Under the pieces are notes generated by a model, which was not told where the DNA came from, searched no databases, and saw nothing but the letters and a program-made list of their open reading frames with translations. From Forficula auricularia (lineage: Eukaryota > Arthropoda > Insecta > Dermaptera > Forficulidae), in the NCBI GenBank assembly GCA_024734495.1, contig JALMQS010000085.1, positions 11,705,044 to 11,769,043 on the forward strand: a stretch of 64,000 nucleotides of DNA, given 5' to 3'. Each line of letters starts with the position of its first letter. Position 1 is the first letter of the stretch. Positions 53,858-63,664 of the stretch are shown here, piece by piece. A program made the translations under genes and the position numbers.

Positions 53858-56785
53858 TCAGTTATTGGGATCCATAAAGAACGAAGACCTGAGAGCACCA
53901 AGAGTCGGGTTTGCATGAAATTTGGATGGAAGTTCATTCCAAAGCCTTGCACCCGCCAATTTGAAGGAATGAAAGAAGTGTTTAGTTTTACAGTGCACCT
54001 GCACTAGCGTTGTTTTCCTGGTGGAGCGACCGACGACAAATAGATTTTCTAAGTAAGACGGACAAATGAATTTTTCAGAATTTAATAGCTTATAAATAAT
54101 CACACAACACCGCCAAGCGTAAAATTTAGAAAGATCTGTGTTTAAGATGAGTTTTTTATCCTGGTCCGAAAGATGGCTACGTGGTTTTAGATTTAAGACA
54201 TAGCGGGTGCATGCATTCAAAGCTATTTCTAGTCTTTTGCCCGATTTACTGTCGAGGGAATTCGAAAAGATTATGTCGCAGTACTGGAAAAGGGGTGCTA
54301 ACAAACTCTTGCTTAAATTGAGGCGAAGATTATATGGCCTGAGATATGAGAGTCGCTTCAGTGAGTGAAGGGCCCCATAAACACTACGGCACATATTATT
54401 GATTTGCACTTTCCAAGATAAATTGCATGAAAAAGTCAATCCTAGATTCTTAGCTGAGCAAGTGAATGGAATAGTATTGTTATTGTAGAGAATAGGAGGT
54501 AGTAAGTTAGTAGGAAGGCATTCTTTGAATAAGATAATAGCCTGTGATTTTAGAGGATTAACAGAGATTAAATTATTCATGGCCCAGGAAGAAAGTGACA
54601 GAAGCTCTAGGTTAATTAATGAAATATATTGTACAACTTGGTTGGGCAAGCAGTGAGCATAAAACTGAAAATCATCGGCAAATAGGTGATGATTACAGCT
54701 AGAAAGAGAAGAGGAGATATCATTAATAAATAAAGAAAATAATAGAGGTCCCAGGATAGATCCCTGGGCCACCCCTGTCCTAAGAGAAAGCGGAGATGAA
54801 AAATCTGAGCCACAACGAACTGCTTGGGTCCAATCACTTAGAAATGAAGATATTAATTTGCAAGCTGAGGATGAAAAATTAAATTGGGAAGCAAGTTTAC
54901 TTAAAAGAATCGAGTGATTGACTGAACCGAATGCATTTTTAAAATCAAGAAGTACTAAAATTGTACATTTTCCGACGTCGATTTCTCTTCGAATATCCTC
55001 CGTAATTTTTAGTAAAGCAGTCGTACAGCTATGTCCTTTACGGAAGCCAGACTGATAAGGGTCTAAAAATTTGTTATTTTCGATATGATTTAAAATTTGA
55101 CAGTTAATAATTTTTTCTAATATTTTGGACAAGGCAGGGAGAACACTAATAGGTCTAAAATCAGACAGGGATTTCGGTGAGCTAATTTTCTGCAAGGGCA
55201 GTACAATAGCATGTTTCCAAGCAGAAGGGAAGGTAGATGAAGTCAAACAAAAATTTATCAAATGTGTAAGGTGTGGTAGAATTAGAGGAAGTATAGTTAC
55301 TATAAATGAAATTGGAATGGTATCACACCCCACAGCACCAGACTTAATTGAGTGAACCGCAAAAACAATATCCTCCTCAGAAACATTTTTGAAAGAAAAC
55401 GAAAAAAAATCATTGGACCCGGGAGGGTCTGATGAACCAGTAAAAGTATTATTATTACCAACAGAAGATCCTACAAAATTTAAGTTGAACTCGTCAGGAG
55501 TAAATGAGGTTAATTGCTCATCCGAACTTTTACTGAGACCAAATTTTCTTATATTGCGCCAGAGCGCAGTGGTCCCAACAGTTGCTGAGTCCAGTTCGGT
55601 AGCGGCAAACTCACGTTTGGCATTTCTTATCAAGACCTTAGTCTTATTTCGCTGTGCGCGAAAACGCTCAAAGTCATCATCCGATAACGTTTTTTTCCAA
55701 GCCTTATACAGAGAATCACGTTTTCTAATAGACCGCTTGACATTGTTGTTAAGCCATGGAATTGGAGGACGCTTAGATACAATTTTTTTGACCGGAGCTA
55801 CAAAGTCCATTAATTCAATCAAATTATCATTGAAAAACTTCAACATGGTATTAGCGTTGGTACAACTATAAATAGATGACCAATCAAGTTGCATTGCCAA
55901 GTTATTAAGTTTTTCTAAATCTAATTTTTCGAAATTTCGTTTTTCAAAGACTTTATTTTTATATTTAATTGAAGGTGACTTGATAATTGCAACTATCATT
56001 TTGTGATTTGAAATACCGGGGACATCAAATGTTTCATAAGCTAAGATATTGTGCGGACTATTAACTAGACAGAGATCAATTGTGCTGCTGGAGTTGCTTG
56101 TAAAATGAGTTGGGCCAGAATCCAAGATTGAAAGATTAAGTGAAGTTACCATATCATTAAATTCTCTAAAGCCAGCAAGATTGTGTGTAGTATTAAAGTT
56201 AAAATCACCAACCAGCACCACTTGATCATATTGAAATACAAGGCCAGCTAAAATAGGTTCAATTTCAAGAATATCAATGCTGTTATAAGGGGGTCTATAG
56301 ATTACACCAATTAGAATTTTTAAGCCTTTTACATTCACCTCAACAAGGAGGAACTCAACAGATTTCTGAGGTATACCTTCTGAAGCTGCAATTACTTTGT
56401 ATTTCAATTCTGCCAGTAGATATAATCCGACCCCACCACCTCTAATCCGACTGCGATCATTTCGAATGAGTCTGTAGCCAGGTATTTCCACAGATTTGTT
56501 GGTGTCTCTTGACTTTAACCATGTTTCAGAAACACCAAGTGCAGAAAATTTGCATTCATTGATGTAATATTTAACATCCTCAATGTGAGGGTAGAGGCTT
56601 CCAGGATTAATATGACCTATGACAAAGGATTTCTTAAAAGAAAGAGTGAACTCTTGAATAGAGGAATGAATGCTAGAGTTAAAGGTATCATTGTCATTTA
56701 CAGAATTAATAGATTCATTTATCGCAGTAACATCAACGGGTAAGGCTTCAAGGAAAAAACTATCAAGGCCCAGAAATACACACAC
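53858..56785 (-). CDS. ORF2: AP-like endonuclease and reverse transcriptase (975 aa)
   Basis: Nicks target DNA and copies the element RNA at the nick. N-terminal residues 1-50 are not conserved. Endonuclease about 50-270: GHINPGSL, GVSETWLKS (catalytic E), GVIYRPP, VGDFNFN, TIDLCLVNS and GISNHKMIV. Where most AP-type enzymes have SDH this one has SNH, so the Asp is replaced by Asn while the His is kept. Reverse transcriptase about 470-750: DFRPISVLPALSKILEK, QSGFRKGHSCTTAL, LLDFKNAFGSVNH, GVAQGSILGPLLFSLFIND and the catalytic FADD. The C-terminal segment ARLWNELPSKF is typical of the group. No internal stop. ORF1 lies upstream on the same strand. Confidence 0.9.
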   Translation of the reverse strand: MCVFLGLDSFFLEALPVDVTAINESINSVNDNDTFNSSIHSSIQEFTLSFKKSFVIGHINPGSLYPHIEDVKYYINECKFSALGVSETWLKSRDTNKSVEIPGYRLIRNDRSRIRGGGVGLYLLAELKYKVIAASEGIPQKSVEFLLVEVNVKGLKILIGVIYRPPYNSIDILEIEPILAGLVFQYDQVVLVGDFNFNTTHNLAGFREFNDMVTSLNLSILDSGPTHFTSNSSSTIDLCLVNSPHNILAYETFDVPGISNHKMIVAIIKSPSIKYKNKVFEKRNFEKLDLEKLNNLAMQLDWSSIYSCTNANTMLKFFNDNLIELMDFVAPVKKIVSKRPPIPWLNNNVKRSIRKRDSLYKAWKKTLSDDDFERFRAQRNKTKVLIRNAKREFAATELDSATVGTTALWRNIRKFGLSKSSDEQLTSFTPDEFNLNFVGSSVGNNNTFTGSSDPPGSNDFFSFSFKNVSEEDIVFAVHSIKSGAVGCDTIPISFIVTILPLILPHLTHLINFCLTSSTFPSAWKHAIVLPLQKISSPKSLSDFRPISVLPALSKILEKIINCQILNHIENNKFLDPYQSGFRKGHSCTTALLKITEDIRREIDVGKCTILVLLDFKNAFGSVNHSILLSKLASQFNFSSSACKLISSFLSDWTQAVRCGSDFSSPLSLRTGVAQGSILGPLLFSLFINDISSSLSSCNHHLFADDFQFYAHCLPNQVVQYISLINLELLSLSSWAMNNLISVNPLKSQAIILFKECLPTNLLPPILYNNNTIPFTCSAKNLGLTFSCNLSWKVQINNMCRSVYGALHSLKRLSYLRPYNLRLNLSKSLLAPLFQYCDIIFSNSLDSKSGKRLEIALNACTRYVLNLKPRSHLSDQDKKLILNTDLSKFYAWRCCVIIYKLLNSEKFICPSYLENLFVVGRSTRKTTLVQVHCKTKHFFHSFKLAGARLWNELPSKFHANPTLGALRSSFFMDPNN

Positions 56786-57615
56786 CCAAAGAACTCACAG
56801 CCTCCCGGAAACCCAACACTGATGAAATGAAGAAAAAGAACAAATTCAAGTTTAGGAAAAAATAAGAGTTAAGAGAATGAAGACAAGAAAAGAAAAAGAG
56901 AGAAAAAGAAATGTTATTCATGTCCCAAGTTTCAGTCAAAATGAATATCTAAAACTTTATCCTAAATGAGCTCAAAAAAACCATGCACTTATCAATGTTC
57001 TCCTTAACACTCCTAATATTCATATTTATAATATTCAAACCATTCCGATTAACAATAAGAGGTTCAGCAACTTGAAAAATGACAACACATATATTCTCAT
57101 TAATTAAATAAGAATCAAGAATATCATCCATCAAAACTTTTAGAAATATAATACAAAAATATTTATAATTTATCAAAACATTAAAATCATATATCAAATA
57201 ACATTCTAAGAACAAATGTAATTCTAATTTTATAAAGAATAGAATAAAAATAGAAGCTAATTTAACACTTAAAAAAAACATATAATATATATAGACATAC
57301 ATAGAGATAATACAATCGATCAATGATATAATGCTCAAAATATAGATACTCACACTGAACTCATCGAAATATTTCATTCGTAAAATTAACACAGTAAAAT
57401 TAGAGTCATGAATATTATAGTAAGCGTCACAAAAAAGATGAAATTCATGAATAAAAAATTCAAAAACAACCGACAAAAAGCATGAACAGCCGTGAGCAAA
57501 AGAAAGAAATAATACACGCACATGAATAAAAAAGAAAAGAGAAAGAATGAAAAATTCTTTGAATAACATAAAACAGAAAAGGAAAATAGTTGAACAAAAC
57601 TCATATTAGACAATA
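56786..57615 (-). other. Inter-ORF region with an endonuclease-like fragment
   Basis: An open frame 57569-56949 is mostly AT-driven (Phe/Ile-rich), but its last 35 residues read LIVNRNGLNIINMNIRSVKE and then NIDKCMVFLSSF before TAG. The NIINMNIRS-type start is a hallmark of the first endonuclease strand in LINE ORF2. Since ORF2 downstream has its own endonuclease start, this is a second, truncated one. It may be a remnant of another LINE captured between the ORFs, or an alternative N-terminus. Confidence 0.5.
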
Positions 57616-58515
57616 TTAATTGAAGTTTCCCAGATCGCCTGAATTTCTTATTATCCTTGCTTCATCGTTCTCACTCTTCTTTGCAAAAACATTGCCATTC
57701 TTGGTCCACACAAACTTGCACTTGCCACTTTCCCTGAGTTTCCGCGCTTTGGTGAACAGAATTCTTCTTTTCTTTGTTAAAATTTCATTGATCCAAATGG
57801 GGTGATCAGACGTATAACCCTCTAAATGCCGAGTCGAGAACTTACTCTTAATTTTCCGTTTTTTAATTATAGTGTCTTTGTCATTCCTTTTAAGAAAGGA
57901 GACTACAATGTGCGAAGGGTAATCATTTTTCGGAGGAGTCCAATAACAATTTTCAACCATGTTGATGTCGATAGGAGCATCCAAAGCCTTGCAGACTTTC
58001 TCCAAGATAACAATGGGATTAGTATTGGGTTCTGCAGGAATGCCCCGAATCTCAACTTTATTCGAGAGTTGTAGCTGCTCATTTGTGTCAGAATCTTCTT
58101 CCAATTTTTGAATGTTTTGCCTAAGAGTTAGATTCTCACCTTTTAGGAGATCAATCTCTTTTAAGCACTCATTCAGTTTCAGGTTTTGACTAGTCAACTC
58201 ATTTGCTGTATCATTTAGTTTGGCATGTAGCATTTCAATTGAAGCTCCAAGCGAATCCTCCAACTTCTCCATTCTGGAAAACAACTCCATCCTGAAGCTA
58301 CTAAGCAGTTCACCAACATTCACAGTCCCCTCCATGGTATTTCGCCTAATTTTTGTGCAATTGATACACCTCCAATTATCTTCCTTCGAAGCTAACTGGA
58401 CACATTTTAGATGAAAAGTCTGTGAACAGTCTGCGCAAACAATTTTTGCTGTCGATTTAGCTACCGCTTTATTGCAAGTTACACAGTTCATAATTAAATC
58501 AAAACAATTCAACAA
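57616..58515 (-). CDS. ORF1: PHD-like zinc finger, coiled coil, FP-like C-terminal domain (299 aa)
   Basis: RNA-binding partner of ORF2 expected to package the element RNA. Residues 11-53 hold a C4HC3 PHD-like finger (C11, C14, C27, C30, H35, C38, C50, C53). About 65-150 is a heptad-rich coiled coil. From about 150 a domain like the baculovirus FP/transposase-22 type follows (SNKVEIRGIPAEPN, HIVVSFLKRND, ending with GKCKFVWTKNGNVFAKK). Start: an ATG six residues before the finger region; a second Met at residue 9 is also possible. PHD-type fingers in ORF1 are known in CR1 and related LINEs. No frameshift. Confidence 0.88.
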   Translation of the reverse strand: MLNCFDLIMNCVTCNKAVAKSTAKIVCADCSQTFHLKCVQLASKEDNWRCINCTKIRRNTMEGTVNVGELLSSFRMELFSRMEKLEDSLGASIEMLHAKLNDTANELTSQNLKLNECLKEIDLLKGENLTLRQNIQKLEEDSDTNEQLQLSNKVEIRGIPAEPNTNPIVILEKVCKALDAPIDINMVENCYWTPPKNDYPSHIVVSFLKRNDKDTIIKKRKIKSKFSTRHLEGYTSDHPIWINEILTKKRRILFTKARKLRESGKCKFVWTKNGNVFAKKSENDEARIIRNSGDLGNFN

Positions 58516-58560
58516 TTAGATAGAAAAATGAATAATAACAATTCTCCACTTGTTTCAATT

Positions 58561-58941
58561 ATAAAATGTGTCTGCGAGATAAGTGAAATTTTTGAGGTTA
58601 TCTGGTACAATTCTTCTTTCTTCACTAAAAAATGTAATTTCCAAAGGAAACCAACAATTTATATATCAAAATACTCAGAAAACAATTATGAATTGAAATT
58701 TGTATATTTTCACAATAAAAACTCACTTAATTATTATTAAATTTATAGAAAATTTATAGAAAACTTAAGAGAGCATTTACCTGCATCAAGTTAGCAACAC
58801 GTTATGATCTTTAAAAACAATTATATATTAAGCATCGAAAAAAATATGCTTTAGTATATATCAATTAATTTGTCAAAAGGTTTGTGTGTTCGTAGATAAT
58901 CGAAAGTCTAATCAAATTTTAAATTTAATTAAAATATTTTT
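58561..58941. other. Probable 5' region of the LINE and AT-rich sequence
   Basis: No coding capacity. The LINE 5' untranslated region presumably lies in the first 200-300 bases, but nothing marks its end. Confidence 0.35.
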
Positions 58942-59588
58942 ACTTTAACATACGGGGTATGCTCATTTGCTCATGTATTGTAATCGTGCATGAAAAAAGT
59001 GTTTTTTTTCCTTCTTTTTCGGCTGAAACTATTTTGATTAACCATGGCATTTCGCTCTACAAAAAGCCCTAATAAGTTAACATCAAAAAATTATGTTTTT
59101 CGACATAATAATTGTTTTGTCAAAATGTCTGTTATTTAGTCTGTGCGTTACCAAATTTTTGTGGACGAGCTAGCTCAAAAACCAGTGTGAATATCAAAAC
59201 CAAATTTCACAAGTAGTTTTGGTCCATTGAGATTAAGGCCTGATTAGATTTTGATACATATCGACCCAAAATTAAGGCGGTTGGAGGGGGGGGGGTTAAA
59301 AATTAAAAATCTAGGCCATTTGAGCAAACTCAACCAAATTTTGTATACATAATCAGTGGGACCCCAGAAGTATAAAAATGCAAAAACTAACAGCGTAAAA
59401 TGGGGGGGGGGGGCATAGGGTCAAAAAATGAAAATATAGGCCCTTGTACCAAACTCAACCAAATTTTGTATACATAATCAGTGGGCCCCCAGGAGTAAAA
59501 ATTCAAAAACTAACCACCCTCCCTTACATGATTATAAATAATTTTATTAAATATTAAATATAAGTGAGGGGCCAGGTTGTTTGGTAAA
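58942..59588 (+). repeat. ACTTTACC terminal-repeat element, copy E
   Basis: Starts ACTTTAACATACGGGGTATG and ends CAGGTTGTTTGGTAAAGT. Three 110-bp units with long G runs. Followed, like copy C, by the composite hairpin unit, so both were duplicated together. Confidence 0.75.
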
Positions 59589-60636
59589 GTCAAGTGGATG
59601 GCCACAGCAGAACACGTCAGCTTTTTTTTTTAAGAAAACATCAGCATTTCAAAGAATTGAAAAATTCATTAGATTTAAAATATTTATTTATTTATTTGGT
59701 TTACTAGCTATTCTAGTCACTCTTACATATACCAACCGAGAAATTGTCTCAATTTAATGAATTCAAATATCATAAAGAGAAACAAAGAGGTTGCCCTCTG
59801 CTTGATGCAAATAAACATACACACACATATAGTATATTTCAAATATATATTGGTGTGTTTGTTTATTTGCTTCAAGCAGAGGACAACCTCTTTGCTTCTC
59901 TTTATGATTCAAGAACTCTGCTACTCTCGGCAAAATAAAAACTTTTCAATTAAATAAAAAACATTTCAATTGAACGCAAATATATCAATTTTTAATCTGA
60001 AAATTAGCTTATGATTTAAAAGCATATACCTTTGAATTAGAATGTTAATCTTTGGATATTATTTCAAAAATACTTTAAATAAAAAGATATTTGAATAAAA
60101 AATGTAAATATATATAATAAATTAATGAATATTTGAAAGATTTTTCGCAGGCGATGTCTTTGTCCTGTTTAAGAATGGAAGCCATATTTTTTTTTTTTTT
60201 TTTTTTTTTTTGGCTTTTACGATACTAATTATTTTATTTAAATTTGTCTCTACCTCGGGGGTCAGATTTTAGCCGGATGCCTCGAGTCGGATTCGAACTC
60301 GGGTCCTCTTGGTTAGCTGGCTGACATGCTACCGCCTAGCCTACCCGACCCCCCAAAACCATATTTTAATAATCCTAGTGTTGTGTTCTGTATTGTTGCT
60401 AACAGTTCAAATCTAATGTATTGTTTAAATTTTCAAATTTAAATCAATAATAACACAATAGAACGCCTAAAAATAGACAATTTCTACGCATCTGCGAGGT
60501 ATATACCCTACAGGAGTAATATTAAATGTGTATAAAAATTAAGTAATTAGAATTTGAGATTTACTTTTAACCCTCACCAATTATTTTCACCAAGATTTCA
60601 CAATGTGAATATATATACCTACTTATATAATATATA
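59589..60636 (+). repeat. Composite hairpin unit, copy 3
   Basis: Spacer, hairpin 59771-59907 (arms from CATAAAGAGAAACAAAGAGG inward), then about 700 bp matching copies 1 and 2. A SINE is inserted at 60191-60358. The end ATAATATA joins TACAGTGTGG directly, giving the empty site for the Helitron at 33536. Confidence 0.8.
60191..60358 (-). mobile_element. tRNA-derived SINE, complete
   Basis: Minus strand: head with GGGTCGGGTAGGCTAGGCGG, box B GAGTTCGAATCCGAC, body CTAAAATCTGACCCCCGAGG, A-rich tail (T run at 60187-60211 on the plus strand). Duplication CCATATTTT (60182-60190 and 60359-60367). The uninterrupted site is seen at 33135 and 48700. Confidence 0.92.
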
Positions 60637-61298
60637 CAGTGTGGGCCATAAAGATCTACCTCATTTTGAAGAGGTATAAAAAAAAATGAAAAAATTTAAC
60701 TAGAAAAAAAATTGAATATATTTTTGAAAAGAACATAAATTTTTTTTTTAATGTGTTTTAAACATCATTAGACAAAAAAAATGGGGGGTGAAAATTGTAG
60801 ACCTTTCGACCAAATTTTGTATACATATTATGTGGGTCCCAAAAAGACTAGAAATGCAAAAATTAACCACCCAAAATGGGGCGGAGGATCAAAAATGAAA
60901 ATTCTAGCCCTTTTGACCAAACTTTAACCAAATTTTGTATACATATTTTGTGGACCCCCAGAAGGCTAGAAATACAAAAACTAACCAAATTTTATATATA
61001 TAGTTTGGTCGAAATGGCTAGAATTTTCACTTTTCAACCCCCTCCCCTCATTTTGACTGTTTAGTTTTTGCATTTCAAGCCTTCTGAAGGTCCACAATAT
61101 GTATACAAAATTTAGTTGAGTTTGGTCGAAATTTTTGACTCCCCTCCCCCCATTTTTTGTCTGATAATATTCAAAACACATTAAAAAAAAACTTTATGTT
61201 CTTTTCAAAAATATATTCATATTTTTTTTAATTAAATTTTTTTCATTTTTTTTTATACCTCTTCAAAATGTGGTAGATCTTTATCCCCCCCCCCCCTG
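60637..61298. mobile_element. Tc/mariner-like foldback element (662 bp)
   Basis: Ends CAGTGTGGGCCATAAAGATC and the inverse (GATCTTTAT then a C run and CTG), flanked by TA. Inverted arms of about 160 bp enclose two to three 110-bp units. CAG ends with TA duplication fit Tc/mariner. No transposase. Confidence 0.75.
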
Positions 61299-62160
61299 TA
61301 TATTAGTTTTTATAATATAGAGCTCTTCTAGCGGCTGCTGATTTTTACCAATATTTATTTGTTACATCTTCTTTCCAGTCGGATTTTCTTTAATTAAGTA
61401 GTCCTTAATTTTCAGTTTTTTTATGCTGTGTTGTTATTCTGTTTAACTTTAAAAACTCTATAAATAAATTCATAGTAAAAATGAAATTTTTTCAAATCTA
61501 AAATTATCTAATTAATAAAATTTAAAGTTTTTTTTTACTATTTTTTTAACCCAATTAAACATTTTTCTCTGATTCTATAATTTTTTTGTTCCTCTCGAAT
61601 TAATCTGCCTGATAAATAAATTAAAGCAATTACTTATCATCCAAGATAAAAAAAGAGTTATTTAATCCAGAAGGAAATTACTTGGCGTGGTCACGAATGC
61701 ATTTGACATAAATGTTGTAAATGCTTGTGAAACAAAAATTAACCAGAGAGAATTATTATACACTTCGCCGATAACAACTTCCATTCAAGTCATTAATTTC
61801 CAACACCACAACTATTATTTCAATCAATTTTTTTTAATCCTTACGAATTCATGAAGGGGTTGCTAAAAGATATACAGCCCCTAAAGGTCTTGGCACACAA
61901 TTGCATTATCGAAAATCCAAAAAGGTGAATGTGAGGGCTATACTTTTTCGATAGGGTTTCTTTTTTCTGCAGGAAATGTCTAAGTATATTTCATCAAAAG
62001 CGTATTTTTTCATTTAGCACAATGTAAATCTTGAATCTTTTGCTATAATTTCAATCGGTAAGACAAGAGCAGATGATCCTATAAAGTTCAATTGTTTTAA
62101 TAGGCTTCAGCTTAAACTTCCAAGTTTAGGCTTTTTAGTTCTTGCTGTTTGTAGACGAAA
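61299..62160. other. AT-rich sequence
   Basis: No gene recognised. Ends in the tandem array. Confidence 0.4.
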
Positions 62161-62740
62161 ATCACCAAAATTTCCAAAGAGAGTACCCTTTCTTGAAAAA
62201 AATTACTTTTTCCAATTAAATAATAATTCAATTTGTAAATAATCTCACCTTTGACTTGGGTCTAGTACCTAAATCACTCACCAAAATTTCCAAAGAGAGT
62301 AAGTACCCTTTCTTGAAAAAATTTACTTTTTCTAATTAAATAACAATTCAATTTGTAAATAATCTCACCTTTGACTTGGGTCAAGTACCTAAATCACCAA
62401 AATTTCCAAAGAGAGTACCCTTTCTTGAAAAAATTAACTTTTTCCAATTAAATAATAATTCAATTTGTAAATAATCTCACCTTTGACTTGGGTCTAGTAC
62501 CTAAATCACTCACCAAAATTTCCAAAGAGAGTAAGTACCCTTTCTTGAAAAAATTTACTTTTTCTAATTAAAAAACAATTCAATTTGTAAATAATCTCAC
62601 CTTTGACTTGGGTCAAGTACCTAAATCACCAAAATTTCCAAAGAGAGTACCCTTTATTGAAAAAATTTACTTTTTCAAATTTAATAACAATTCAATTTGT
62701 AAATAATCTCACCTTTGACTTGGGTATAGTACCTAAAATT
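62161..62740. repeat. Minisatellite, five units alternating 118 and 113-115 bp
   Basis: Units start near 62163, 62281, 62396, 62514 and 62627 with CCAAAATTTCCAAAGAGAGT. Long units carry an extra AAGT and are preceded by CTCA, short ones lack them, so the array is built of dimers. Units are nearly identical, hence recent. Confidence 0.9.
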
Positions 62741-62851
62741 TCTTCTACTATTTTACAACCTGACCTCCGGTGAAATTCCCCGCATTAAGGTAATGCCCTT
62801 GATGTTACTTCGCGCCTCAGTTTGAGAACCTCTGACCTTGACAGTCTAATC

Positions 62852-63391
62852 CAGTGTTTCCCAAAGTGGGGCGTACGCCCCACAGGGGGGCAATTTGCTG
62901 GTTGGAGGGGGCAATTTGAAAATATGAGATATGAAATTTGTAAAAAATCATATATACATCGGGCACCTTACATACATTCTCCCCCCCCCCCATAAAAAAT
63001 TCCTGGATCCGCCCTTGCATATTTTGAACTGAATATATATTAACCGAAGCGGAGTCCGTTGCACATATTCGGTTCTATTACGTGGTTTGATTTAATAAAA
63101 ATATTTGAGACTTAAGCTAACTAAGCTTGAGCCAGATATAAAATCGCTGTGTAAAAAGCATCAGGTCCACAAATCATATTAAATTAAGTTTTAAAAATAT
63201 ATTATTTTTATTTATTAAAAGTTCGTTTCTTTGTTTTGACAACAGTTGTAAGAAATCGCTTTCAAAATTATTACTCATATTACTAAAAAGAACAAAAATA
63301 AATATTTTAACTAAAATTATTATATGGGGGGACATGATGATTTTAGAAATGTTAAAGTGGGGCATGGCCTAAAAAAGTTTGGGAAACACTG
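62852..63391. mobile_element. hAT-type element (540 bp)
   Basis: Ends CAGTGTTTCCCAAAGTGGGG and the inverse AAGTTTGGGAAACACTG. Flanks GTCTAATC and ATCTAATC form an 8-bp duplication with one mismatch. Near 62985-63018 a GCGGATCCAGGAATTTTTTA block (inverse) is a second hAT-like end, so a smaller element may be nested. No transposase. Confidence 0.8.
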
Positions 63392-63483
63392 ATCTAATCA
63401 ATAATTAGATATTATGAGATTTTGAATATGAGTTAGACTTATACACTTTTGAATAAATTAACTTTTTTTAAATTACTGCAATA
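63392..63483. other. Short AT-rich spacer
   Basis: Nothing recognised. Confidence 0.4.
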
Positions 63484-63491
63484 TATTTTTC

Positions 63492-63656
63492 CGAGGGGTA
63501 AACGGTGACTGGAATTAGGTGTACGAGTCTTTGGAATTATGTGGAATTATTTTAGAATTCATTAGATAATGCCCCTTCATCTATTGTCTTCTTCTTGGAA
63601 ATTAAAGTGGAAGTTGAACTAGGTATACACGTTATTAGGTCGTGGTTCACCTCTCG
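63492..63656. mobile_element. hAT-type MITE, copy 3 (165 bp)
   Basis: Same ends as 2508-2680, in the same orientation. Exact 8-bp duplication TATTTTTC (63484-63491 and 63657-63664). Confidence 0.9.
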
Positions 63657-63664
63657 TATTTTTC

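Larger units (their letters stand above)
53662..58560 (-). mobile_element. Non-LTR retrotransposon (Jockey/CR1 group), nearly complete
   Basis: On the minus strand: 5' region, ORF1 (58515-57616), about 830 bp spacer, ORF2 (56785-53858), 3' UTR with an A-rich tail ending near 53662. Both ORFs are open over their full length. There is no RNase H domain. The 5' limit and target duplications could not be fixed. This is the only potentially autonomous element in the window. Confidence 0.85.

Noticed and set aside
57386..57613. Phe-rich frame near ORF1
   Set aside because: AT-rich antisense-like composition; not part of ORF1 or ORF2.
62161..62740. CRISPR-like array
   Set aside because: Units of 113-118 bp are contiguous and nearly identical; there are no short repeats with unique spacers and the sequence is eukaryotic.
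62817..63020. Frame containing GRIQEFFMGGG
   Set aside because: This peptide is the usual translation of a GCGGATCCAGG hAT-type terminal sequence, not a protein gene.
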